NCBI RefSeq assembly: GCF_008806595.1
Contig: NZ_VZRB01000015.1
Span: 124,001-188,000, forward strand
DNA from: Streptomyces luteolifulvus
GTDB lineage: Bacteria; Actinomycetota; Actinomycetes; Streptomycetales; Streptomycetaceae
Direction: 5' to 3'
Length of the DNA: 64,000 nucleotides
Below are positions 9,730-18,626 of the stretch, piece by piece. The notes below the pieces were generated by a model. It made no database searches and was not told the origin of the DNA. It saw only the letters and a list, made by a program, of their open reading frames with translations. Within the stretch, counting starts at the first letter, position 1, and every line of letters begins with the position of its first letter. Made by a program: the position numbers and the translations under genes.

Positions 9730-12237
9730 ATGGACCCGAACAACCGGGAGCCCGAGGAGTACGGCCACGACGGCGAAGGCAGCACGCCCGGCCGACGCCC
9801 GCCCAGGGAATCCCTCGCATCGGACTTCGGACAGAGCGCGCCCGCGCTCGCCCGCGCGGTGCAGCTCGTCTCCGGCGACTTCCTTGTCACGGTCAACCCC
9901 GTGGACGGCAGCGAGATAGAGGCCTGCCCGCCCGGGAAGCGTTCCGAGCGGCCCCAGAAGTTCACCGCCGCCGAGCGTGCCGACGTCGCCCGCGCCGCCC
10001 GCCCGCCCAAGCCGGCCGGGCCGACACCGCCCGAGCTGCCGCTCCTGGCCCGACAGGACGAGCGCGAGCGGCTGGTGCGTCTGCTCGCGCGCGGCCGCTC
10101 CGTCCGCCTCACCGGCCCCGCCGGATCCGGCCGCACCCGGCTCGTCGACGTGGTCGCGGGGGACTGCTCGGACCTCGCCCCGGACGGCGTCGTCCGCCTC
10201 AGCGGCTTCCACCGCACCACGGACGACCTCCTCCACGACCTCTTCTCCGCCGTCCACAACGCGTCCCTGCACCGCCCCGGCCGGGACGAACTGCGCGCCC
10301 ACCTCAGGGAGATCGGTGCGGTCGTCGTCCTCGACGACATCGAGTTCGGCGGCGCCGCCCTCGACGCGCTGATCGAGGCGACCCCCGAGTGCGCCTTCCT
10401 CATCACCGCGACGCCCGATGTGCCCGCCCCGTCCGCCGACTCCGCCGTCGAGGAGGTCTTCCTCGGCGGCCTCGACCGCGCCGACGGCCTGGACCTCCTG
10501 GAGCGCGCGGTCGGCCGCGCCCTCACCGAGGAGGAAACCAACTGGGCCGGCGACCTCTGGTTCGAGTCCGAGGGCCTGCCGCTGCGCTTCGTCCAGGCCG
10601 GGGCCCTGCTGCGCCGGCGCGACGAACTGCGGGCCGGCGCCAGCGCCGTCGACGAGTTCGGTGTCTTCGCGGACATCCCCCAGGTCGACGTCCCCGTCGA
10701 GGCCGACGCCGCCGACGACACCGAGAGCATCCCGCTGCCCTCCCTCGGCGAGGCCGCCGCGCCCGCCCCTCTGCTCGCCTCCCGGCTCAGCACCTCGGCG
10801 CGTGCCGCCCTGGGCTTCGCCGTCGCGCTCCGCGGGGAGGTCCCGCACCAGGCGCACCTGCCCGCGCTCGTCGGCGACACCCACGCCGACGCCGCGCTCG
10901 GCGAGCTGGTCGCCTGCGGGCTGGTCTCCCCGGTCGGCGCCCGCTACCGGCTCGCGGCCGGCGTACAGGCCCAGCTGGAGGCCGCCGGATACGGCACCGA
11001 GGCCGCGGCCAAGGCCCTCACCGCCGCCCAGCACTACGCCTGGTGGGCCGGACACCCCTCGGTCACCCCGGAGCGGGTGTGCGCCGAGGCGGACGCCCTG
11101 CTCGCCGCACTCGACGTCCTCGTGCCGGACACGACCGCCCCCGGCGAGGACGAGGTTGCCGACGAGAGCCCCGTCGTGCAGCTGGCCCGCACGGCGGCGC
11201 CCGCGTTCGCGGCGGGCCTGTGCTGGAGCGCCTGGGAGCAGGCGCTGCGGCATGGCGCGGAGGCCTCGCGGCTCGCCGAGGATGCCATCGAACGGGCCTA
11301 CTTCCACCACGAGCTGGGCATCCTCGCGATCTGCGAGGGACGCTTCGACCAGGCCCTCACCGAACTGGAGGCCGCCGTCGGCCTGCGTGGCACGGACAAG
11401 CGGGGCAGCGTCGCCGGCCGTCGCGCCCTCACGCTGGTCGCGGACCTCACCGGCACGCCGGTCAGCATCCTCCTGGGACCCACCGCGGGGGAGGAGGTGC
11501 CCGAGGCGCGCACCGAGGAGTCGGCGTCGCCGCCCCGCGGGACACCGACTCCCTTCCCGACCGTTCTGCCCTCGTCCGGCGACACCGCGACCCTGGTCAC
11601 CCACCGGGCCTCGGCCACTCCTTCGCCTTCGCCCTCGCCCGCGCACAAGGGCCGCCGCCTGAGGAGCTACGCCCGCCGCAATCTCGTGGCGGCCGGTGCG
11701 GGCGCGCTGCTCGTGGCCGTGCTCGGCACGGTGGTGACGCTCGGCGCGACCTCCGACAACGAGGGGAACAACCCGTCCGACAACGTCGGCGTCAACCCCT
11801 CCGCCGGCCAGGACATCGGCGACGACAGCCTCGGCGCGGACAAGGCGGGCAAGGACAGCGGCGACACCGGCACGGCGACCAGTCGGCCCACCGAGCCGTC
11901 CGACGATCCGACGCCGGCGTACACGGGGGAGTCGTCGGACGCTCCGAGCGGGACCAAGGGCACGGGCGGTTCGTCGAGCTCGCCGTCCAGGCCGTCGTCG
12001 CGCCCGCCGACGTCCAGGCCGACCTCGACCTCGCCGAAGCCGTCGCAGTCGGGCAAGCCGTCGTCGTCCCCGTCGACGTCTCCGTCGACCTCCCCGTCCA
12101 CTTCGCCGTCGTCCTCGACATCGACAACACCGTCCACCACGAACTCGGCCAGCGGCCCGGCATCCTCCTCGGCCACGACGGGCAGCGCAACCGGCACGTC
12201 GTCGACCACGAGCAGCGGTTCGGGTCCGGTGATCTGA
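9730..12237 (+). CDS. STAND-like ATPase with C-terminal membrane anchor and Ser/Thr/Pro tail
   Basis: 835 aa. Residues 1-100 are low-complexity. The P-loop GPAGSGRT is at 129-136, and a Walker B-like strand AVVVLDDIE is near 197-205. A winged-helix/TPR-like helical region follows, with WEQALRHGAEASRLAEDA and YFHHELGILAICEGRFDQALTELEAAVGL. A single transmembrane helix at about 650-672 leads to a 160-residue Ser/Thr/Pro/Gly tail that would be outside the cell. This layout (NTPase and helical repeats inside, wall-spanning tail outside) suggests a signalling ATPase, but no ligand or output domain is recognisable. ATG 9730 lies behind a G-run about 9 nt upstream. The upstream STAS gene is a possible partner. 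Confidence 0.85.
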   Translation: MDPNNREPEEYGHDGEGSTPGRRPPRESLASDFGQSAPALARAVQLVSGDFLVTVNPVDGSEIEACPPGKRSERPQKFTAAERADVARAARPPKPAGPTPPELPLLARQDERERLVRLLARGRSVRLTGPAGSGRTRLVDVVAGDCSDLAPDGVVRLSGFHRTTDDLLHDLFSAVHNASLHRPGRDELRAHLREIGAVVVLDDIEFGGAALDALIEATPECAFLITATPDVPAPSADSAVEEVFLGGLDRADGLDLLERAVGRALTEEETNWAGDLWFESEGLPLRFVQAGALLRRRDELRAGASAVDEFGVFADIPQVDVPVEADAADDTESIPLPSLGEAAAPAPLLASRLSTSARAALGFAVALRGEVPHQAHLPALVGDTHADAALGELVACGLVSPVGARYRLAAGVQAQLEAAGYGTEAAAKALTAAQHYAWWAGHPSVTPERVCAEADALLAALDVLVPDTTAPGEDEVADESPVVQLARTAAPAFAAGLCWSAWEQALRHGAEASRLAEDAIERAYFHHELGILAICEGRFDQALTELEAAVGLRGTDKRGSVAGRRALTLVADLTGTPVSILLGPTAGEEVPEARTEESASPPRGTPTPFPTVLPSSGDTATLVTHRASATPSPSPSPAHKGRRLRSYARRNLVAAGAGALLVAVLGTVVTLGATSDNEGNNPSDNVGVNPSAGQDIGDDSLGADKAGKDSGDTGTATSRPTEPSDDPTPAYTGESSDAPSGTKGTGGSSSSPSRPSSRPPTSRPTSTSPKPSQSGKPSSSPSTSPSTSPSTSPSSSTSTTPSTTNSASGPASSSATTGSATGTSSTTSSGSGPVI

Positions 12238-12263
12238 CGCGCCGCGCGCTGTTCAGTACAGGA

Positions 12264-12292
12264 AGGCCGGGTCCGTGTGTCGGACCCGGCCT
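12264..12292. terminator. bidirectional terminator between ATPase and nucS
   Basis: A 12-bp perfect stem (12264-12275 and 12281-12292) with loop TGTGT, between two convergent genes. It serves both. Confidence 0.82.
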
Positions 12293-12318
12293 CTGCGTCG
12301 TATGAGGGCGTCGGAGGG

Positions 12319-12990
12319 TCAGAACAGGCGCAGCTTGTCGTCCTCGATGCCGCGCAGGGCGTCGTAGTCCAGGACCTGGCAGCCGATGCCGCGGTCCGTG
12401 GCGAGGACGCGGGCCTGGGGCTTGATCTCCTGTGCCGCGAAGATGCCGCGGACCGGGGCGAGATGGGGGTCGCGGTTCAGCAGTTCGAGATAGCGGGTGA
12501 GCTGTTCCACGCCGTCGATCTCGCCGCGCCGCTTGATCTCGACGGCGACGGTCTGCCCCTCGGCGTCCCGGCACAGGATGTCGACCGGCCCGATGGCGGT
12601 CATGTACTCGCGGCGGATGAGGGTGTAGCCGTCGCCGAGGGTGTCGATGCGGTCGGCGAGCAGCTCCTGGAGGTGTGCTTCCACGCCGTCCTTGATCAGG
12701 CCGGGGTCCACGCCGAGTTCGTGCGAGGAGTCGTGGAGGACCTCCTCCATGGTGATGATGAGCTTCTCGCCCGCCTTGTTGACGACGGTCCAGACGCCCT
12801 CCTCCTCGCCCGTCCCCTCCTTCAGCGTGCAGGGCGGCGACATCCAGTTCAAGGGCTTGTAGGCCCGGTCGTCCGCGTGGATCGAGACGCTGCCGTCGGC
12901 CTTCACGAGGATCAGGCGGGGAGCAGAGGGGAGGTGGGCGGTGAGCCGGCCCGCGTAGTCGACCGAGCATCGGGCAATGACGAGACGCAT
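12319..12990 (-). CDS. nucS: NucS/EndoMS mismatch-specific endonuclease
   Basis: 223 aa. NucS replaces MutS/MutL in actinobacteria and cuts both strands at mismatches, usually with help from the DNA clamp. The N-terminal DNA-binding and dimer domain begins MRLVIARCSVDYAGRL. The C-terminal RecB-like nuclease has GPVDILCRD and VAVEIKRRGEIDGVEQLTRY, giving the Asp...Glu-x-Lys catalytic residues. ATG 12990 matches the family start. TAGCGT lies 8 nt before it with no Shine-Dalgarno sequence, so the mRNA may be leaderless. The C-terminus ends DDKLRLF, a plausible clamp-binding tail. It is a single-gene unit. Confidence 0.95.
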   Translation of the reverse strand: MRLVIARCSVDYAGRLTAHLPSAPRLILVKADGSVSIHADDRAYKPLNWMSPPCTLKEGTGEEEGVWTVVNKAGEKLIITMEEVLHDSSHELGVDPGLIKDGVEAHLQELLADRIDTLGDGYTLIRREYMTAIGPVDILCRDAEGQTVAVEIKRRGEIDGVEQLTRYLELLNRDPHLAPVRGIFAAQEIKPQARVLATDRGIGCQVLDYDALRGIEDDKLRLF

Positions 12991-13298
12991 GGTCGGCAAC
13001 GCTACTCGACGGCCCCTGGTGCACGCGATTCGCCCTCCCGTCTCCCGCCACCACCCTCAACCGAGGCCCTGCGGGCCGCACCTCTTGTCCTGGAAAACCC
13101 AGGACGCCCCGTGTTCGTTTGTGGCCGATTGTGCGCCCATCGACGCCTCTCTTTGTACGCGTTCTCCTGGTGCCGCCACCTGGGGTTGCTTACCGTATGA
13201 ACGGGAGGTCGCGAGACGTGTACTCAGCGTGTCCAGCATCGTGAACTCCCCTACCTGTCCGGCAACCCCTGCTGTTCGGGGGTGCGAGAGGAGAACCC
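12991..13298. other. 308-bp intergenic stretch between nucS and the SCO5389-family gene
   Basis: A divergent promoter region. I see a small hairpin (13087-13093 pairing with 13099-13105, loop AAAAC) and an AT-richer patch around 13180-13200 that could hold a promoter for the downstream gene. There is no convincing small gene. Confidence 0.5.
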
Positions 13299-13691
13299 AT
13301 GTCGCTCGACGTCTCACCGGCCCTACTCGAAAAGGCCGAGCGAGGCGAGGTCGACGAAGCAGAATTCGTCGACTGCGTCCGGACCTCCCTGCCCTACGCA
13401 TGGGAGATGATCAGCTCCCTGGTGGCCCAGCTGAAGGTGGACGGCGGCCAGTTCGCCGACAACCTGACGCCTCCGCCGGACGAGCAGGCACGCGGTCAGC
13501 TGCTGCGTGCGCTTGCGAGTGACGCGATACGCGGCGCACTGCAACGGCACTTCGGTGTGCGGCTGGCCTTCCAGAACTGCCACCGGGTGGCGGTGTTCCC
13601 GTTGGACTCCTCCGTCGACGAGACGCTGGCCCGCTTCACCTCGGTACGCAGTCAACTGCTGAACCAGTCCCCGGAACTCCGGGACTGCTGA
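13299..13691 (+). CDS. SCO5389-family conserved protein
   Basis: 130 aa, all-helical in appearance, with no membrane segment. It contains LLEKAERGEVDEAEFVDCVRTSLPYAWEMI near the N-terminus and a Cys-bearing RLAFQNCHRVAVFP segment. It belongs to the small streptomycete family named after SCO5389, whose function is unknown. ATG 13299 has AGAGGAG about 6 nt upstream. It is expressed alone from the intergenic region behind nucS. The regular position beside nucS in streptomycetes is the only functional hint. Confidence 0.85.
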   Translation: MSLDVSPALLEKAERGEVDEAEFVDCVRTSLPYAWEMISSLVAQLKVDGGQFADNLTPPPDEQARGQLLRALASDAIRGALQRHFGVRLAFQNCHRVAVFPLDSSVDETLARFTSVRSQLLNQSPELRDC

Positions 13692-13775
13692 CGCAGACAG
13701 CCGCTTGCTTGCCGCTCCGTACGCGGGAGGTGCATTCAGTACCGGGGCGGCAAGCTCCCCGCGGGGCGGGCGGGT

Positions 13776-14804
13776 TCAGCCGAGGTGGACAAGCACCTCG
13801 GCGCCCAGCCGCCGTACGTTTTCCTCGGTGGCCGCCAGGTCTCCCGAGCCCTCCACCAGCAGGGCGAAGCGGGAGATGCCGGTCCGCTCGCTCGTCGCCG
13901 CGAGCCGGTCCACGCACAGCCTCGGCGTGCCCACCGGGTGCAGTCCGCAGAGCAGTTCGGTGTAGGCCAGCGGGTCGCGCATCGCGCGCCGGCGTCCGTC
14001 CACCGTCACATGGGCCTCCAGGCCCTGCTTCAGCCAGCCCGGCATCGCCTTGGTCAGCGTCTCCACCGCGTCCGTGCGCCGGTCCGCGATCTGGCAGACG
14101 CCGGCGGAGACATGGGCCGCGCCGAGGATCTGTTCCGCGGGCCGCCCGGCCGCGCGCGCGTGCCGGCGCCACAGGGCGACCATCTCCGCCTTCTCCTCGT
14201 CTCCCACGTGCATCCCGAGCAGCATCGGCAGCCCGCGCTCGGCCGCGAGACGGACGCTGGCGGGGGAGGTGCAGGCGACGACGATCTCGGGTCCCGCGGC
14301 CTCCGACAGGGACTCCGACGGCCTTGGTACGACCGGGACTTCACGGAAACTGAAGCGGTCGCCGACGGTAGCCACGGAGGGCTCGCGCAGCCAGCGCACC
14401 AGCAGATCGAGTGATTCCGGGAACCCCTCCTCGTACGCCTTGAGGCCCATGCCGAAGACCTCCAGGTCGACCCACGGCCCGCCGCGGCCCACGCCCAGCG
14501 AGAAGCGCCCGCCGCTCGTCACATGCAGCAGGGCGGCCTGTTCGCCCAGGGCCACGGGGTGGACGGTGGGCAGTACGCTGACCGCGGTGCCCACCCTCAG
14601 ACGGCGGGTGCGGCCCAGCAATAAGGCGGCCAGGGTGACCGCCGACGGACAGGTGCCGTACGGCACGAAGTGGTGCTCGGCCAGCCAGACCGTGTCGAGA
14701 CCCGCCTCCTCGGCCACTTCGGCCGAGCGGACCGCGCGGTGCAGCGCCTCCCCCTGGCCCTGCCCCGGGAACTGGGCAGCCAACACGAAACTTCCAACGC
14801 GCAT
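13776..14804 (-). CDS. luciferase-like (LLM class) flavin-dependent monooxygenase
   Basis: 342 aa, a complete bacterial-luciferase-like TIM barrel that uses FMNH2/F420-type flavin. Recognisable segments are GLDTVWLAEHHFVPYGTCPSA, RLRVGTAVSVLPTVHPVALGEQAALLHVTSGGRFSLGVGRG and EIVVACTSPASVRLAAERGLPMLLGMH. ATG 14804 matches the family start MRVGSFVLAAQFPGQG; the upstream AGGA is weak but acceptable. The substrate cannot be read from sequence. It is a lone gene divergent from the small zinc-ribbon protein. Confidence 0.9.
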   Translation of the reverse strand: MRVGSFVLAAQFPGQGQGEALHRAVRSAEVAEEAGLDTVWLAEHHFVPYGTCPSAVTLAALLLGRTRRLRVGTAVSVLPTVHPVALGEQAALLHVTSGGRFSLGVGRGGPWVDLEVFGMGLKAYEEGFPESLDLLVRWLREPSVATVGDRFSFREVPVVPRPSESLSEAAGPEIVVACTSPASVRLAAERGLPMLLGMHVGDEEKAEMVALWRRHARAAGRPAEQILGAAHVSAGVCQIADRRTDAVETLTKAMPGWLKQGLEAHVTVDGRRRAMRDPLAYTELLCGLHPVGTPRLCVDRLAATSERTGISRFALLVEGSGDLAATEENVRRLGAEVLVHLG

Positions 14805-15028
14805 TGCTTTTTTCCTGCTTCCTTGGCTCCGACGCGGAGCTCCCCCACCGGGCATAACCGTCTGACACGTGCCGAGGACACGGCCTGGCGGAGAGATTTC
14901 CGGATTGTCTGCAGAATGCGTGGCCCCTGCGGGGGACTTGTGGCGGTTGGTGCCCTACGCGTACCCCTGTCCGCGCCGCGTACGCTGGACACGGCCCCCG
15001 CAACCTGTACAACCCCGTGAGGTGTTCC

Positions 15029-15370
15029 GTGTCCCCGCGCCGCAACCGACCCAAGGGTGCCGGCTCGTCCGGCTTGTCCGGCCGGAGCGCCGAGGACGAC
15101 CGCTCGGGCCGCTACGGCGGTTTCGAGTCCACGGAGAGCTGGCAGGGCGAGGAGTGGAGCGTGCGCCATGTCGCGGGCGCGAGCGCCCAGGGCAAGACCT
15201 ACCGCTGCCCCGGCTGCGACCAGATGATCCCCTCGGGTGTCCCCCACGTCGTGGCCTGGCCCGCCCATGCGGGCGTCGACGACCGCCGCCACTGGCACAA
15301 GGCCTGCTGGAACGCAAAGGACCGCCGCACCACACGGGTGCAGCGGTCCCGGAACGCGCCGAAGTTCTAG
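15029..15370 (+). CDS. small basic protein with a C-x2-C/H-rich zinc-ribbon-like motif
   Basis: 113 aa. A basic, Ser/Gly-rich N-terminus (SPRRNRPKGAGSSG) is followed by a probable zinc site: YRCPGCDQMIPSG, then H-V-V-A-W and HWHKACW. It is often labelled ATP/GTP-binding in databases, but I see no P-loop. GTG 15029 is preferred because GAGGTG lies 4-5 nt before it; an upstream GTG at 15017 overlaps that site. The last 63 bp of this gene are repeated in decayed form at 15499-15560. Confidence 0.8.
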   Translation: MSPRRNRPKGAGSSGLSGRSAEDDRSGRYGGFESTESWQGEEWSVRHVAGASAQGKTYRCPGCDQMIPSGVPHVVAWPAHAGVDDRRHWHKACWNAKDRRTTRVQRSRNAPKF

Positions 15371-15750
15371 AGTCTGCCGGGGGCTGACGCGTGCGGCTTT
15401 TCGGGGGGCGCACGCCGACGGTGATCCACAGCGGGTCCCGGCCGGGCGGGCCTGTCCCGGTGGCGGTTCGAGGGGATGACGGTGAGTGGGGTGGTATCTG
15501 GAACGCAAGGGACCGCCGCACCCACAGGTGCAGCGGTCCCGGAATGCGCCGAAGTTCTAGGTCCCTCGGCTCAGACGTTGCGCGTCTCGGGGGTTTCCGA
15601 GGACTCAGACGTCCCGCTTCTCCAGCAGGGCGTACGCCGCGGCGAAGGCTGCTGCCGTTGCGCCGAGGATGATCCACAGGGGGTCCCAGCCCGACGGGCC
15701 CGTCTGGGTCAGGGAGTTCGAGTAGAAGACACTGAGCTGGTTCGGGATCG
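15308..15750. repeat. decayed tandem duplication spanning two convergent gene ends
   Basis: Copy 1 (15308-15497) and copy 2 (15499-about 15750) each contain, in order, the 3' end of the small zinc-ribbon gene, a short spacer, and the 3' end of the ABC permease on the opposite strand. The 63 bp at 15308-15370 match 15499-15560 with few differences, including the shared end GCGCCGAAGTTCTAG. The permease-side segment at about 15414-15497 matches 15662-15745 more loosely. Copy 1 lacks about 57 bp of the permease end. The functional zinc-ribbon gene end lies in copy 1 and the functional permease end in copy 2, so the interior halves are relics. Confidence 0.85.
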
Positions 15751-16474
15751 AGTACTCGAACAGGGCCTGGCGCACGTCCTCCAGCGACTCCGAGAACATG
15801 AACAGCGCGATCACCAGCGGAGCCAGCACCGTGCCGATCATGATGGTGATCGCGCCCGCCGAGTGCCGGATGATCGAGCCGACGACGAGCGAGAGCAGCC
15901 CGAGCAGCGCGAGGTAGAGCGAGACCCCGACCGTGCCCTTCAGCCATTCCTCGCCCGAGGGGTCCTTCGCGCCGGTGCCTTCCAGCAGCGGGATCTGCAC
16001 GAGCGCGACGAAGACGGACGCGGTCAGCGTCACCACGAACGCGACCGCGAAGAACACGATCGCCTTCGCCGCGAGCACCCGTCCCCGGGAGGGGCACGCG
16101 GTCATCGTGGTGCGGATCATGCCCGTGCCGTACTCCGAGGCCGTGGTCAGCACGCCCAGCGTGATCAGGCACATGGTGCCCAGCAGAAGCCCGAAGAAGC
16201 CCATCGCCAGCGGGTTCTCGCCCTGCAGCTCCGAGCCCGAGGAGCCGACCAGGGCGCCGGTCAGCAGCCCGATGCCGACGACGAGCAGCACGAACACACC
16301 GAGCGTCCACATGGTGGAGCGCACCGATCTGATCTTCGTCCACTCCGAGGCCAGCGCGTGCCCGAGATGCGTGCGCACCACGGGGATCGGCGAGGTGTAG
16401 GTGGGATACGACGATCCGGGCGCCGCCTGCCAGGCGGGACCGGCCTGCGGCATCGGGGGCTGGGGGGTGCTCAT
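15605..16474 (-). CDS. ABC-2 type transporter permease (system 1)
   Basis: 289 aa with six predicted membrane helices, including TMWTLGVFVLLVVGIGLLTGAL, FFGLLLGTMCLITLGVLTTAS, AIVFFAVAFVVTLTASVFVAL and IILGATAAAFAAAYALL. The N-terminal cytosolic segment HLGHALASEWTKIRSVRSTMW is the usual start of streptomycete ABC-2 permeases. ATG 16474 overlaps the ATPase stop as ATGA, so the two are translationally coupled. The substrate is unknown; the class often exports antibiotics, lipids or peptides. The 3' end lies in the second copy of the local tandem duplication. Confidence 0.92.
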   Translation of the reverse strand: MSTPQPPMPQAGPAWQAAPGSSYPTYTSPIPVVRTHLGHALASEWTKIRSVRSTMWTLGVFVLLVVGIGLLTGALVGSSGSELQGENPLAMGFFGLLLGTMCLITLGVLTTASEYGTGMIRTTMTACPSRGRVLAAKAIVFFAVAFVVTLTASVFVALVQIPLLEGTGAKDPSGEEWLKGTVGVSLYLALLGLLSLVVGSIIRHSAGAITIMIGTVLAPLVIALFMFSESLEDVRQALFEYSIPNQLSVFYSNSLTQTGPSGWDPLWIILGATAAAFAAAYALLEKRDV

Positions 16475-17712
16475 CGGGCGTCCTCGGACTTGGTCGGGGC
16501 GGCGGCAGGGGCGGAGGGCTGCGCGGGGGCGGCGGTCGGCCGGGCCGGGGCCGCTCCCTGCGGCGCGGGCTGCGCGTACGGGTTCGGCTGTCCGGCGGGC
16601 GCCGCACCGGGCCCGGCGGGGGCGCCGTACGGCCCCGCGGGCGGCAGGCCCGGCTGCCCCTGAGGCATCGCGAAGGGCTGCCCGCCCTGCTGGGGCGGCG
16701 GCGGGGCGTACCAGCCCGGCTGGCCCTGCCCCGGCACCGGCATCGGCGGCTGCGCCCCCGGCGGCAGCGGCTCCATGAGCCCCGCCTTCTGGTCGATCGT
16801 CGAGCGGTAGTCGACGGCGCCCTGCGTCATCCGCATGTACGCCTCTTCCAGTGAGGCCTGATGCGGGGACAGCTCCCACAGCCGTACGTCGGTGTCGTGC
16901 GCGATGTCGCTGATGCGGGGCAGCGGCAGCCCCGTGACGCGCAGCGCGCCGTCCTGCTCCGGCAGGACGTGGCCGCCCGCCCCGGTGAGCGCGGACGACA
17001 GCTTCTCGCGCAGCTGCGGTTCGGTGTCGGGCGTCCGCACGCGCGCGAAGTCGGCGGAGTTCGCCGAGATGAAGTCCTTCACGCTCATGTCGGACAGCAG
17101 CTGTCCGCGGCCGATGACGATCAGATGGTCCGCCGTCAGCGCCATCTCGCTCATGAGGTGGCTGGAGACGAACACGGTCCGTCCCTCCGCCGCAAGGGAC
17201 TTCATCAGGTTCCGCACCCAGAGGATGCCCTCCGGGTCGAGACCGTTGACCGGCTCGTCGAACAGCAGCACCTGGGGGTCGCCGAGCAGCGCGGCGGCGA
17301 TGCCGAGCCGCTGGCCCATGCCGAGGGAGAAGCCCTTGGAGCGCTTCTTCGCCACGTCCTGGAGTCCGACCACGCCCAGCACCTCGTCCACGCGCCGGGC
17401 CGGGATGCCCGACAGCTGGGCGAGGCTCAGCAGGTGGTTACGGGCGTGCCGCCCGCCGTGCACGGCCTTGGCGTCCAGCAGGGCGCCGACCTGGCGGGGC
17501 GCGTTCGGCAGCTTGCGGTACGGATAGCCGCCGATCGTCACCTGCCCCGCGGTGGGATTGTCCAGGCCGAGGATCATCCGCATCGTCGTCGACTTGCCCG
17601 AACCGTTGGGCCCGAGGAAGCCGGTGACGGCACCGGGCCGCACCTGGAAGGAAAGGTTGTACACAGCGGTCTTGTCGCCGTAGCGCTTGGTCAGGCCGAC
17701 TGCTTCGATCAT
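16471..17712 (-). CDS. ABC transporter ATP-binding protein (system 1) with Pro/Gly-rich tail
   Basis: 413 aa. Walker A GPNGSGKST, signature FSLGMGQRLGIA, Walker B VLLFDEPVNGLDPEG and the switch His in VFVSSHLMSEM are all intact in the first 230 residues. A DUF4162-like region follows. The last 100 residues are Pro/Gly/Gln-rich (PGQGQPGWYAPPPP), which is not usual for this family and is absent in the sister ATPase at 18627. ATG 17712 matches the family start MIEAVGLTKRYG; a GTG three codons upstream is the alternative. It is coupled to the permease downstream. Confidence 0.93.
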   Translation of the reverse strand: MIEAVGLTKRYGDKTAVYNLSFQVRPGAVTGFLGPNGSGKSTTMRMILGLDNPTAGQVTIGGYPYRKLPNAPRQVGALLDAKAVHGGRHARNHLLSLAQLSGIPARRVDEVLGVVGLQDVAKKRSKGFSLGMGQRLGIAAALLGDPQVLLFDEPVNGLDPEGILWVRNLMKSLAAEGRTVFVSSHLMSEMALTADHLIVIGRGQLLSDMSVKDFISANSADFARVRTPDTEPQLREKLSSALTGAGGHVLPEQDGALRVTGLPLPRISDIAHDTDVRLWELSPHQASLEEAYMRMTQGAVDYRSTIDQKAGLMEPLPPGAQPPMPVPGQGQPGWYAPPPPQQGGQPFAMPQGQPGLPPAGPYGAPAGPGAAPAGQPNPYAQPAPQGAAPARPTAAPAQPSAPAAAPTKSEDAR

Positions 17713-17853
17713 GCTCCGCACCCATCGAAAGGATCAGGACAGCGGGGCACACGCCCCCGTAAGGGTTAGGAGCTTATCCGGGCGCTGACGGTTCCATCCA
17801 AGAGGAGGCAAAGCTTTGGCCCACGGCCTGCCGGACGGGCCCTGCGGCGAGTC

Positions 17854-18624
17854 CTAGGCGTCCCGCCTTTTCAGCACGGCATAACCGCCCACGAGCGCCG
17901 CGAGCACCCAGAGCAGCATGATTCCGAGGCCGCCCCAGGGCCCGTACGGTGTGTCGTCGTCGACCGGGGTGACCACCTGCATGATCCGGCTGCCGGCCTG
18001 GTCGGGCAGGAACCGGCCGACCTTCCTCGTCGCCGGGACGTTGCCCAGGATGTTGGAGATCAGGAAGAAGAACGGCATCAGGATGCCCAGCGACAGCATC
18101 GGCGAGCGCAGCATCGCGGCGACGCCCATCGAGAACACCGCGATGAGGGTCATGTAGAGGCCGCCGCCGATGACCGCCCGCAGCACGCCCTGGTCGCTGA
18201 TCGACGCCCGGTGCGAGCCGAGCATCGCCTGCCCGAGGACGAACGTGGCGAAGCTGGTGACCATGCCGACGACGAGGGCGAGGCCGGTCGCCACCGCGAT
18301 CTTGCTGAACAGGAAGGTGCCGCGCTGCGGCACGGCGGCCAGCGAGGTGCGGATCATGCCGGTGCTGTACTCGTTCGACACGACGAGCACCCCGAACACG
18401 ATCATCGCGAGCTGCCCCAGGGTCATCCCGGCGAAGCTGATGAAGGTCGGGTCGAAGGAGAGCCGTTCGTTGCGGCTCAGGTTGTCGAACTCGCTCTTCG
18501 ACAGCGCCGAGATCAGCATGCCGAGGGCGAGGGTGACCACCACGGCGATCGAGAGTGTCCACACCGTGGACGCCACTGACCGGATCTTGGTCCACTCGGA
18601 CCGGACGACCTGGATCGCCGCCAT
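17854..18624 (-). CDS. ABC-2 type transporter permease (system 2)
   Basis: 256 aa, six predicted membrane helices (for example TVWTLSIAVVVTLALGMLISAL, GMTLGQLAMIVFGVLVVSNEYSTGMIR and IMLLWVLAALVGGYAVL). It is paralogous to the system 1 permease: both have SEWTKIRSV near the start, EYGTGMIRT/EYSTGMIRT after the second helix block, and a KR-D-V/A ending. ATG 18624 has GGAGGAG 7 nt upstream and lies 2 bp after the ATPase stop. The substrate is unknown. Confidence 0.92.
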   Translation of the reverse strand: MAAIQVVRSEWTKIRSVASTVWTLSIAVVVTLALGMLISALSKSEFDNLSRNERLSFDPTFISFAGMTLGQLAMIVFGVLVVSNEYSTGMIRTSLAAVPQRGTFLFSKIAVATGLALVVGMVTSFATFVLGQAMLGSHRASISDQGVLRAVIGGGLYMTLIAVFSMGVAAMLRSPMLSLGILMPFFFLISNILGNVPATRKVGRFLPDQAGSRIMQVVTPVDDDTPYGPWGGLGIMLLWVLAALVGGYAVLKRRDA

Positions 18625-18626
18625 GC

